From: JALZVT01 sp039029135
GTDB taxonomy: Bacteria > Pseudomonadota > Gammaproteobacteria > Pseudomonadales > Azotimanducaceae
Direction of reading: 5' to 3'
NCBI GenBank assembly: GCA_039029135.1
Contig: JBCCGT010000003.1
Coordinates: 186,001 to 250,000 of the forward strand
Length of the DNA: 64,000 bases
Shown here: one piece after another, positions 51,738 through 60,060 of the stretch
How positions within the stretch are numbered: position 1 is the stretch's first letter
Layout of the letters: every line of letters starts with the position of its first letter
Notes under the pieces: generated by a model
The model's input: the letters and a program-made list of their open reading frames with translations, nothing else
The model's database searches: none
Told to the model about the DNA's origin: nothing
Made by a program: the position numbers and the translations under genes

Positions 51738-53086
51738 GAAGCGTCTCCGGCAGAGGCTGCGAGCTCGCTCTCCAGCGCATCGATCAGTGTTGGCAGCCAG
51801 TCGAGGTGTTCGGGTTTCATCAGGCACGCGCGCAGGCACACCAGTTCGGCCGCATCGCGCTCCACGCCGGCGAACTGCGGTCCCAGCAGGTCGACCGGCG
51901 TTTTCAGCAGCGCGAGATGAATGTCGCGGGCGGCAAGTCGATCGAACAATTGCTGACTGTGTGCGCTCATGGCGCTGAGGCTCGGTGCGCGCGGTGCCCA
52001 TACGAGGATGTCGAGATCGGGTTCGAGCACGGGCAGCCAGGCGTCGGTGCCGTCGAGATAGTCATAGAGAGCGACGCCGGCCGCGCGCGCGCTGGCCAGC
52101 ATGGCGGCGAATTCCCCGCCGGTTTCGTACGGCAGGAGGCACTGGGTGGCCCACAGCGCCGCGGCCGCCGCGCCGGCCCGGGAGCACTCGAGGCTGATCT
52201 CCCCCAGATGCAGTTCCGCCGAGGAAAAGTAGGTATAGGGCGAGTCGTGGGCGTGCACGACGCCATCGCCGGGATCGCGAAACAGCACCGCCCCGCAGCC
52301 GTAGGGCTGCAGGCCGTGCTTGTGCGGATCGATGACGATGCTGTCCGCCTGGCTGGCCGCTTCGAAGTGATGCGCGGTAGGCAGATCGTCGAGCAGCCGA
52401 AAGTAGCCGCCGTAGGCCGCGTCCACGTGCACGCGCGCGCCATACTGGCGCGCGAGCGACACCAGATCGGCGAGTGGGTCGACGGTGCCGTAGCCCGTCG
52501 TACCCAGCGTCGCGACCAGCGTCGTCGGCCCATGCTCGCGCAGCGCCGCCTCGGTCGCCTCCAGATCCATGCGCACGCGGGCGTCCGTCGGGATCGAGCA
52601 GTGCTCCACACGCAGCAGTGCAGCCAGCCGGCAGTGGGTGTAGTGGCTGTGCGCGGAGGCGAGCAAGGGCGCTGCGCCGTGGCGTTCGCGCGCGACCCAC
52701 AGGGCCTCGAGATTCGCCATGGTGCCGCCCGCCGCGAGATGGCCGAGGTGGCGATCGCGCCAGCCGAACAGCCCTGCCAGTTCGGCGACTGCCTCTTTTT
52801 CGAGCGCGCTGGTCGCCGGTCCGCCGTCCAGCGCGTGGTTATTCGGATTGATCCACTGCGTAAGCTGATAGGCCAGCCGCGCCACCGGATGCGGGGGCTT
52901 GAGCATCTGACCGGCATAGCTCGGTGAGTGAAACGGATAGGAATCCCGCAGCCGCTCGGCGAGATCGATCAGCACGCGACGCAGCGCATCGGCGTCCGGC
53001 GCTTGCGTTCCGGGAACGCCGGCAAAGGCGCCGTCGAGATGTTCGAGCGCCTGTGCCAGCACGGGTAAATCGTCGCGTTGCAGCAT
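51734..53086 (-). CDS. PLP-dependent group II decarboxylase
   Basis: 450 residues from ATG 53086. The longer frame adds 35 residues. PLP-binding Lys256 in IDPHKHGLQPYG, Asp222 in VHVDAAYGGYF, SHYTH (148-151) and GGTMANLEALW, all typical of pyridoxal-dependent decarboxylases (glutamate, aromatic amino acid or tyrosine type). The adenosyltransferase start overlaps its stop, so they are translated together, an unusual pairing. The substrate is unknown: an amine for cobamide side-chain (ethanolamine/aminopropanol) synthesis is possible but unproven. Confidence 0.93.
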   Translation of the reverse strand: MLQRDDLPVLAQALEHLDGAFAGVPGTQAPDADALRRVLIDLAERLRDSYPFHSPSYAGQMLKPPHPVARLAYQLTQWINPNNHALDGGPATSALEKEAVAELAGLFGWRDRHLGHLAAGGTMANLEALWVARERHGAAPLLASAHSHYTHCRLAALLRVEHCSIPTDARVRMDLEATEAALREHGPTTLVATLGTTGYGTVDPLADLVSLARQYGARVHVDAAYGGYFRLLDDLPTAHHFEAASQADSIVIDPHKHGLQPYGCGAVLFRDPGDGVVHAHDSPYTYFSSAELHLGEISLECSRAGAAAAALWATQCLLPYETGGEFAAMLASARAAGVALYDYLDGTDAWLPVLEPDLDILVWAPRAPSLSAMSAHSQQLFDRLAARDIHLALLKTPVDLLGPQFAGVERDAAELVCLRACLMKPEHLDWLPTLIDALESELAASAGDAS

Positions 53087-53284
53087 CTGTCTGACTCTTG
53101 ATTCGGGCCTGGGCCGTTGGTCGGTGTTGTAACGCGCCGCCGACGGATCAGAGCGCCGAACGCATTTCTGCCCGCCGTCGCGAATCTCCACCGATGGGCC
53201 GCGACGATTGTCCGCCTTTCACGGCGCAGGTAAAGCGCCTAAACTCGACCGATTGTCTCAAGTGAATCTGCAATCGAGGCCACC

Positions 53285-54517
53285 ATGATCGACGCATACA
53301 TCATTGACGCCGCCCGCACGCCGCGCGGCATTGGCAAGGCCGGCAAAGGCGCCCTGGCCGAACTGCACCCCCAGCGGCTGCTCGCTCAGGTCTTTGAGGC
53401 GATTCGCGATCGCAACGACCTCAACACCGCCGAGGTAGACGACGTGATCGTCGGCTGCAGCTCGCAGCGGGGCAAACAAGGGGCCTGCGTGGGCCGCATG
53501 GCCGTGCTGGACGCGGGCTGGGATACCCAGGCTCCCGGCGTGACGCTGGATCGCTTTTGCGGCTCGGGCATCACCTCGGTCAATCTAGCGGCCGCAAACC
53601 TCATGAGCGGCATGACCGACATGATGGTGGCCGGTGGCGTCGAGATGATGAGCTACACGGCAACCCAGAGCAGCGGTTCACTCGTCATCGACGGCGGCAA
53701 TACGCATCTGCGCGACATTCACCCCCAACCGCATCAAGGCGTGTGCGCGGACATGATCGCGACCCTCGAGGGCTTCAGCCGCGAGGACGTCGATCGGCTC
53801 GCCGTCGAGAGCCAGCGCCGCGCGCAGCACGCCATCGAGAACGGCCACTTCGACAAGTCGCTGATTCCGGTCTATCACGAGGACGGCACGCTGGCGCTGG
53901 ATCGCGAGGAGTTCCCGCGTCCAGGTACCACGATGGAGACGCTGTCCAGCCTGCCGACCGTGTTCTCACAGTTCATGGAGCTGGCCATCGACGATACGGG
54001 CGAGACGTTCAATGAACTGGTTGCCCGCGCCTATCCGGATCTTAAGATCAACCACGTCCATCACGCCGGCAACTCCTCCGGCGTCGTCGACGGCGCGGCG
54101 GCGTTGCTGCTCGCAAACAAGGAATACGCGGCAAGCCAGGGCTGGACGCCGCGTGCCCGGATCAAAGCCATCGCGACCGCGGGCGGCGATCCGACGCTGA
54201 TGCTCAACGAACCGGTTCCGGCCGCGAAGAAAGTCCTCGCCAAGGCCGGCATGACCACCGACGACATCGATCTGTTCGAGGTCAACGAAGCGTTCTCCGT
54301 CGTCGCGGCGAAGTTCATGCGCGATCTCGAACTCGATCCCGAGAAATGTAACGTCAACGGCGGCGCCATGGCACTGGGTCATCCGATCGCCGCTACCGGC
54401 TCTATCCTGATCGGTACCATGCTCGACGAGCTTGAGCGGCGCGATCTGAACACCGGTCTGGTCACCATGTGCACCGGCGGCGGCATGGCGCCGGCGATCA
54501 TCGTCGAGCGCGTCTAG
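53285..54517 (+). CDS. Thiolase (acetyl-CoA acyltransferase)
   Basis: 410 residues. Nucleophile Cys92 in LDRFCGSG, His366 in ALGHPIAATG, and base Cys396 in MCTGGGMAPA. Cleaves a 3-ketoacyl-CoA with CoA, or condenses two acyl-CoAs. In this window it fits beta-oxidation of a side chain together with the acyl-CoA dehydrogenases. Divergent from the decarboxylase, 198 bases apart. Confidence 0.95.
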   Translation: MIDAYIIDAARTPRGIGKAGKGALAELHPQRLLAQVFEAIRDRNDLNTAEVDDVIVGCSSQRGKQGACVGRMAVLDAGWDTQAPGVTLDRFCGSGITSVNLAAANLMSGMTDMMVAGGVEMMSYTATQSSGSLVIDGGNTHLRDIHPQPHQGVCADMIATLEGFSREDVDRLAVESQRRAQHAIENGHFDKSLIPVYHEDGTLALDREEFPRPGTTMETLSSLPTVFSQFMELAIDDTGETFNELVARAYPDLKINHVHHAGNSSGVVDGAAALLLANKEYAASQGWTPRARIKAIATAGGDPTLMLNEPVPAAKKVLAKAGMTTDDIDLFEVNEAFSVVAAKFMRDLELDPEKCNVNGGAMALGHPIAATGSILIGTMLDELERRDLNTGLVTMCTGGGMAPAIIVERV

Positions 54518-54727
54518 GGACCATCCCGCGTCCAACTCTCGCCTGATGGCTTGTTAGGCTGCAGGGTGCCGGTATCATCCGGCGCCCGTCGCGGGTGGCG
54601 GCGCGCAACGCCTCCGCGACCCGACGCCCCGCAGGCGTTGCGGGTCACAGTCTGCGCCTAAACTACCGGCAACGCTGGGTTCACTTGTGGCACCGCGCAG
54701 TGTCCTGCGCATAGGGAGACATCGACC

Positions 54728-55369
54728 ATCAGCGTTCGCGCCAAGATCTGCTGCATACGCGATCAGGCTGAAGCCGACCGTGCGATCGCGGCGGGTGCCA
54801 GCGCGCTCGGACTCGTGGCGGACATGCCGACCGGACCCGGCATCATCGACGATGCGACCATTCGCAGCATCGCGCTCGCCGCGCCACCTGGCGTCGACAC
54901 CTTCCTGCTGACCTCGCGTACCACGGCCGCAGATATTGCGGCGCATCAACGCGACTGCGCGACGACCACCATACAGGTTGTCACGCACGTCGACGTCGAC
55001 GTGCACGCCGAGCTCGCGAGGCTCTTGCCCGGGATTCGGCGCGTGCAGGTTATTCACGTCGAGGGCGAGGATGCGCTGAGCATGGCGCAGAGCTACGCCC
55101 CCCACGTCCACGCGCTGCTGCTCGATAGCGGCCGGCCCAGCGTCGACGAACTGGGCGGTACCGGGCGAGTACACGACTGGTCGATCAGCCGGCGGATCGT
55201 CGCCGGCGCGAGCGTGCCGGTGTTCTTAGCCGGCGGTCTCGATCCCGACAACATCGACGCCGCCATTCGCGAGGTGGGGCCCTACGGCGTTGATCTGTGC
55301 TCGGGTCTGCGCCCACACGGCGTGCTCGATCAGTCGCTGCTAGAGCGCTTCATGGCGCACCTCGCGTGA
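54728..55369 (+). CDS. TrpF-like (phosphoribosylanthranilate isomerase-like) protein with no normal start codon
   Basis: 213 residues if translated from an ATC at 54728, or only 184 from the first in-frame ATG at 54815. The family N-terminus (VRAKICCIRD, then ALGLVAD) lies before that ATG, so 54815 would lose the catalytic Cys of K-I-C. No ATG, GTG or TTG occurs in the frame before it, but GGGAG sits eight bases before the ATC. The C-terminal half keeps PVFLAGGLDPDNI and GVDLCSG, as in TrpF barrels. Likely an isomerase or a relic of one. The start needs experiment. Follows the thiolase by 210 bases. Confidence 0.65.
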   Translation: MSVRAKICCIRDQAEADRAIAAGASALGLVADMPTGPGIIDDATIRSIALAAPPGVDTFLLTSRTTAADIAAHQRDCATTTIQVVTHVDVDVHAELARLLPGIRRVQVIHVEGEDALSMAQSYAPHVHALLLDSGRPSVDELGGTGRVHDWSISRRIVAGASVPVFLAGGLDPDNIDAAIREVGPYGVDLCSGLRPHGVLDQSLLERFMAHLA

Positions 55370-55430
55370 GTCCCCCAGTGCCGAACAACGCGCCATGCCC
55401 GTTCCTCACGAACACTCAGTCGAGGTGCAG

Positions 55431-56000
55431 ATGAGAGCAAGCGTATCGAGATTTATACTCCGGCTGTGCGGCTGGCGGCTCGAGGGCGCCAAGCCCGACG
55501 CAGACCGCGCCGTTTGTCTCGCGGTGCCGCACACGTCCAACTGGGACTTCATCTGGATGCTGCTCGCCGGCTGGGGTCTGGGCGTGAGCTTTCACTGGCT
55601 GGGGAAACACACGCTGTTTAAGGCGCCGTTCGGCGGCATCATGCGCGCACTCGGCGGCGTGCCGGTCAATCGCAGCGCCCCCCAGGATCTGGTATCCCAG
55701 GTCGCCGAGCGCCTGCGCGAAGGCGCACCGCTGCTGCTGGTGATACCGCCGGAAGGCACGCGTCGGCGCGCGGACAACTGGAAATCCGGTTTCTACTACA
55801 TCGCGCGTCAGGCGCAGGTTCCTGTCGTGCCGACCTATCTCGACTACAAGGCGCGTCGCACCGGCATCGCACCACAGCTACCGACCGGCCTGACCAAGCG
55901 CGAAATGATGGATGCGCTGCGCGAGTTCTACGCGTCTATGGGAGGCAAGTTTCCCGAGCGGATGAGCCCGATACGTCTGGATAACGAGGACGACGACTGA
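55431..56000 (+). CDS. PlsC-like lysophospholipid acyltransferase
   Basis: 189 residues from ATG 55431 (GAGG six bases before). A further ATG at 55395 would add 12 residues. Acyltransferase motif HTSNWDF (H-x4-D) and PPEGTRRR, plus a hydrophobic stretch (MLLAGWGLGVSFHWLG). Of the 1-acyl-glycerol-phosphate acyltransferase family, inner-membrane associated. Ends 12 bases before the convergent M81 gene stop. Probably membrane lipid synthesis, unrelated to the catabolic genes. Confidence 0.88.
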   Translation: MRASVSRFILRLCGWRLEGAKPDADRAVCLAVPHTSNWDFIWMLLAGWGLGVSFHWLGKHTLFKAPFGGIMRALGGVPVNRSAPQDLVSQVAERLREGAPLLLVIPPEGTRRRADNWKSGFYYIARQAQVPVVPTYLDYKARRTGIAPQLPTGLTKREMMDALREFYASMGGKFPERMSPIRLDNEDDD

Positions 56001-56012
56001 CGCTGGCTCCCG

Positions 56013-57551
56013 CTAGCTCAAGTCCGCCCGCGCGGTCGCGTTGATGCCATCCAGCGGATAGATCGGTCGGCGCACATTTTCGAACGTGAGTTCGCTGTAA
56101 TCCGAGGTGCACACACCGACGCCCGCGCACTCCACCACGGCGCGCGCAATATCGCGAAAGCCCACGCGATAGTGGATGCGACTCTTAAGCATCACGAAAC
56201 GCCGAGTCGTCGGCTCGATTCCGAGCGATCGCAGGCAGCCGGGATCGAAAGGCTCGATGTGGCGCGAGACCACCACCACGTCCACGTCGTTTGGCAGCGC
56301 AAGCACCGCGGTCGTGCCCATGTGGAGCTGCAGCCCGCGGGACATCGCAACGGTCGCGGGAAAGCTGCCGTCGGCGATGAGCTTGACGCGACCGGTCAGC
56401 GGCAGCGGCGCACTCTGGCGCCGCAGCGCCGGCATGGCGAGTTTGCCGCCCAGCTCGACCTCGACTTCCGCGCCGACGCCGGCCTCGACCATCTGTGCGA
56501 CGACGCCGGGATCGAAGAAACCGAACACCGCGACGTCCTGCAAGCCGGCCTCTAGCACGCCCCGCAGCACCTCGGTGGTGTCCATGGTGCCGCCGGATGC
56601 CGTGTTGTCGTAGTGATCCAGCAGGATCACCGGCCCCGCGGCCTCACCGTTCGACGGCTCGTTGGCGGCCAGGCCGGCCGCCCGAGCGAGGCTGTCCGCG
56701 ATCGGCTCACTGCGATAGACGAACGACTCGCGCGCGGCCCAGGCCTGGTCTAGCAGCTCGTCGCGCAGGCGCTCCGCATCCGCGGGGTTATCGTCGCTCA
56801 CCACGACAGCAGAAAGACCGGCGGTCGGGATGTCGGCGTGCGGAAATCCAGTGAACACGCTCACCAGGCGATCGCCGTCTTTCTCCGCGGCGCGCGCCCT
56901 CGCCTGCAGCGCGCGGTTCGGCTCGTCGTCCGTGCCCTGCCGCATCACGTGCGGCAGCATCGGCGCGTTGCCCCAGCGCATGACCGGCATACAGTCGCCG
57001 TCGAGCGCGCGAAACAGCATGCGCGCCGCGCGCTCCGCGGTCGTGTCCATATCGACGTGGGGATAGGTCTGGTAGCCGGCGATGACGGTTGCGTTCTCGA
57101 CCATCGCGTCCGTCAGGTTCGCGTGCATGTCGAGAGAGACCGCAATCGGTATGGCGGGCGCCACCGCGCGAATGCGGCGCAGCAGTTCGCCCTCACCGTC
57201 GTCGTGAGAGCGCGTCACCATGGCCCCGTGCAGGTCGAGCAGCAGCAGGTCGCAGTCGCGCGCGCCCGCAACGATGCGCTCAACCATGAACTCGAAGGCC
57301 TCGTCTTCTACGGGTCCCGACGGCGGCGCGCTCGCGGCGATCGACAGGCTCGGCACGATACCCCGCTCGGCGCAGATGTTCAGATAGCCACCGAGACAGC
57401 TCTTCGTGCCTGTATACAGTTCGATCGCCTCGGCGCCGGCGCTCGGCCTGTCGCCGTAGCGAGAGAAGCGCGCGAGGTCGGTGATCACCGGTGAGAAGGT
57501 ATTGGTCTCGTGGCTCATCATGGCGAGCGAGACGCGAACGCTTGCAGTCAT
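56013..57551 (-). CDS. M81-family metallopeptidase (MlrC-like)
   Basis: 512 residues of the M81 family: SHETNTFSP at the start, LLDLHGAM, DMHANLTD, GYQTYPHVDM. Named after the microcystin-degrading MlrC, but most members have unknown substrates, likely cleaving short peptides or amide bonds with a metal. Last of a three-gene minus-strand row (CoA-transferase, hydroxyacid dehydrogenase, this), 28 bases after the dehydrogenase. Start ATG 57551. Confidence 0.92.
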   Translation of the reverse strand: MTASVRVSLAMMSHETNTFSPVITDLARFSRYGDRPSAGAEAIELYTGTKSCLGGYLNICAERGIVPSLSIAASAPPSGPVEDEAFEFMVERIVAGARDCDLLLLDLHGAMVTRSHDDGEGELLRRIRAVAPAIPIAVSLDMHANLTDAMVENATVIAGYQTYPHVDMDTTAERAARMLFRALDGDCMPVMRWGNAPMLPHVMRQGTDDEPNRALQARARAAEKDGDRLVSVFTGFPHADIPTAGLSAVVVSDDNPADAERLRDELLDQAWAARESFVYRSEPIADSLARAAGLAANEPSNGEAAGPVILLDHYDNTASGGTMDTTEVLRGVLEAGLQDVAVFGFFDPGVVAQMVEAGVGAEVEVELGGKLAMPALRRQSAPLPLTGRVKLIADGSFPATVAMSRGLQLHMGTTAVLALPNDVDVVVVSRHIEPFDPGCLRSLGIEPTTRRFVMLKSRIHYRVGFRDIARAVVECAGVGVCTSDYSELTFENVRRPIYPLDGINATARADLS

Positions 57552-57579
57552 CGAGGCTTCTCCTGGTTTTACGCGATCG

Positions 57580-58455
57580 TTAGTGGGCCAGCCGCGAGAC
57601 GATTTCCTGCGCGGCCAGTCGTGGGTCGGTCGGCGCGCTGACGTGTGGCGTCAGCCACACGCGTGGGTGACGCCACAGGGGGTCGGCGCTCGGCAGCGGC
57701 TCAACGGCCGTCACGTCGAGAAACGCGCCGCGCAGTCGTCCTTCGTCAAGCAGGGCCAAAAGATCAGATTGATCTACCACGGCGCCGCGCGAGAGGTTGA
57801 TGAAGGCGGCGTCCCGCGGTAATCGGCCCAGGCGCGCGGCGTTTAGCAGGCCGTGGGTCGCCGGTGTCAGAGGCAAAACATTGATCAGCACATCTGTAGC
57901 TGCGAGCAGATCAAGCAGCGCCTCCTCGCCGCTTGCACAGCGCACCCCAGGCACGCGGTGCACGGTGCGCGCCCAGCCGCTGACCGCGTAACCGTGCCGT
58001 GCGAGCCTGGCTGCGACGGCGCTGCCCAGATTTCCCAGACCGAGAACGGTCACTTGCGTCTGCGCAGGGCTTTGGCTCGCCAGCAGCGAGCGCCATTCGC
58101 CGCGGGCCTGACTGCGGCGGTAGGCGTCGAAGTCACGCTGAAAGTGCAGCGTCGCGTACAGCGCGTAGTCGGCCATCGCATCGGCCATGCCGGCGTCGTG
58201 CAGACGCTCGAGCTCCACGCCTTCGGGAAGCTGCAGATCGCTCAGGTGATCCACGCCGGCACCCAGCGCGAATACTCGGCGCAGCGCCGTTGCGGCACGC
58301 CAATCGAGCCGCTGCGGTTGCCACAGCAGCAGCACGTCGACGCTATCGGGCGGCAGGTCCGCCGTCGCGTGGAGACTCGACTCGGGGGCCGCATCGGTGA
58401 ACGCGGTGCGCCAGTCCTCGACATCGAGACTGCTGCTGTCGAGGCCGAAACGCAC
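57580..58455 (-). CDS. D-2-hydroxyacid dehydrogenase (GhrA-like)
   Basis: 291 residues. NAD(P) site GLGNLGSAVAARLARHG, FINLSRGAVVDQ, and the catalytic region VEPLPSADPLWRHPRVWLTPHVSA with Glu and His. It resembles glyoxylate/hydroxypyruvate reductase A. Sits between the CaiB-like and M81 genes on the minus strand, 14 and 28 bases apart, so one operon. Reduces a 2-keto acid. Confidence 0.93.
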   Translation of the reverse strand: MRFGLDSSSLDVEDWRTAFTDAAPESSLHATADLPPDSVDVLLLWQPQRLDWRAATALRRVFALGAGVDHLSDLQLPEGVELERLHDAGMADAMADYALYATLHFQRDFDAYRRSQARGEWRSLLASQSPAQTQVTVLGLGNLGSAVAARLARHGYAVSGWARTVHRVPGVRCASGEEALLDLLAATDVLINVLPLTPATHGLLNAARLGRLPRDAAFINLSRGAVVDQSDLLALLDEGRLRGAFLDVTAVEPLPSADPLWRHPRVWLTPHVSAPTDPRLAAQEIVSRLAH

Positions 58456-58469
58456 GGCTTTCGCCTGCG

Positions 58470-59693
58470 CTATACCGAGCCGTCCGCTACCTGACCCACA
58501 ACGCCAGCCGCGGTGAGTTCTGCCGCGGCAGCGGCGTCATAGCCGTGCTCGGCCAGAATCTCTGCGCTGTGCTGGCCGATGGTCGGCGCCCGGCTGGGCG
58601 TGCGCTGACTGACGCCGTCGATGCGGATGGGAGTCGCGAGCGCGCGGTCGTAGCCGGGCTCGGTCTCGTCGGTCGGCACGATCAGGCCGTTGTCGATGAG
58701 CTGCTGGTCCTCGACGACCTCCGCGTTGCGGGCGATGACGCTGTGCACAATGCCGGCGTCTAGCAGCCGCGCAAGGGCGTCCGCCAGATCGAGATCCATA
58801 AACCCTGCGGCAATGCACTCTCCGGCCTCGCGACGATTCCGGAACAGCGTCCGCACCGTCGCAAAGCGTTCGTCCTCCAGCCATTCGGAATGCCCCAGTG
58901 CCGCCGCGAGCTTAGGCCAGTCACGCTTCATGTTTTGAACGGATAGCAATAGGTAGCGGCCGTCGCGCGTTTCGTAAACATTCGAAAACGGGTTCGACCA
59001 GCCCTCGATGTCGCGCCGCGCGGCGATATCCACACCGGTCATGACGGCATGCAGGTTCAGTCCGTTGGCCCATGCGCCCGCCGTGGCGAGAGAGGTGTGC
59101 ACGAAGCTGCCTTCGCCGGTCTTGTCGCGGCGATACAGCGCCAGCATGATCGCGCCGAACAGGGTCATGGCCGTTGCGTGGTCGCCGACGCCGCCGGCGC
59201 CCGGCGCGGGCGCGACGCCCTTATCGTGGACCATGTCCAAAATTCCCGTGCGCGCCCACCAGCCGGTCATGTCGAACGCGGGTTGTCCGGCGTCCGCGCC
59301 GTCGTTGCCGTAGCCAGAAACCTGAGCAACCACCAGCCGGGGGTTGTGGGCATGCAGCTCCTCGAACGTCAGGCGATATTTCGCGAGCTGGTCGGGGCGA
59401 AAATTGACGACGAGCACGTCCGCATCGGCAACCAGCTTGAGCAGCACATCTCTGCCGGCCTCGACGGCGATATTGAGCGCGAGCGAGCGCTTGTTGCGAC
59501 CCGTGAGCTGCCAGGAATGATCGATGGGGTGGCCGCCGGAGATAGTGCGGTGGCGGTCGCCCGTCAGAGGTTCGATCTTGATCACATCGGCGCCATAGTC
59601 GCTCATGATCGTGGCCGCGCAGGGTCCGGCCAGAAAGGATGCGGCGTCGACTACCTTCAAACCCTCGAGAATCATGTCGCCGTCTTGTGCCAC
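58470..59693 (-). CDS. CaiB/BaiF family CoA-transferase
   Basis: 407 residues, family III CoA-transferase: FLAGPCAATIMSDYGADVIKIEP at the start, RNKRSLALNI, and the nucleophile Asp in PAFDMTGWWARTG. Moves CoA between carboxylic acids. BaiF-type members act in bile-acid and steroid-type pathways and CaiB in carnitine. First gene of the minus-strand row. Activates an acid for beta-oxidation, possibly feeding the acyl-CoA dehydrogenases. Confidence 0.94.
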   Translation of the reverse strand: MAQDGDMILEGLKVVDAASFLAGPCAATIMSDYGADVIKIEPLTGDRHRTISGGHPIDHSWQLTGRNKRSLALNIAVEAGRDVLLKLVADADVLVVNFRPDQLAKYRLTFEELHAHNPRLVVAQVSGYGNDGADAGQPAFDMTGWWARTGILDMVHDKGVAPAPGAGGVGDHATAMTLFGAIMLALYRRDKTGEGSFVHTSLATAGAWANGLNLHAVMTGVDIAARRDIEGWSNPFSNVYETRDGRYLLLSVQNMKRDWPKLAAALGHSEWLEDERFATVRTLFRNRREAGECIAAGFMDLDLADALARLLDAGIVHSVIARNAEVVEDQQLIDNGLIVPTDETEPGYDRALATPIRIDGVSQRTPSRAPTIGQHSAEILAEHGYDAAAAAELTAAGVVGQVADGSV

Positions 59694-60060
59694 CGCTCAT
59701 CCTCCATCGCGTGGTTGCGTTGCGACTATCGCCGCGAAGCGGCCTGCGTGCAAGACAGAGCGCCCGCCAACACGTCGGCGAATGCAGCAGGCGCATTCGG
59801 ATCGACATTCCGCTTCGTACCGCGGACCCCGACCGCCAGGCAGGCGCCACGCTCCGGCTCAGGATCGGCGTGCTGCGATGGCTAGTCGTTAAATCTCCGA
59901 AAACTTGCCCGACAATAGTCTGCTGTTAATGTCAAGTATACTTTCTTTATCAGAATGAAAGCGATAACGTCCAGTTACTTGTTTTACGGCCTGGTTAGTC
60001 GCCTCTAGCGGCTAAGGCCTGCCAATACCCATGCCCACGGACCATCTTTGGAGTGAGTCG
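59694..60060. other. Gap with an AT-rich stretch before the VHL-domain protein gene
   Basis: 367 bases. From about 59890 to 60000 the sequence is markedly AT-rich for this genome, with a palindrome AAGTATACTT (59934-59943), typical of a promoter or operator region for the plus-strand gene at 60061. I see no convincing -35/-10 pair or gene. The first 190 bases are ordinary GC-rich DNA. Confidence 0.55.
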
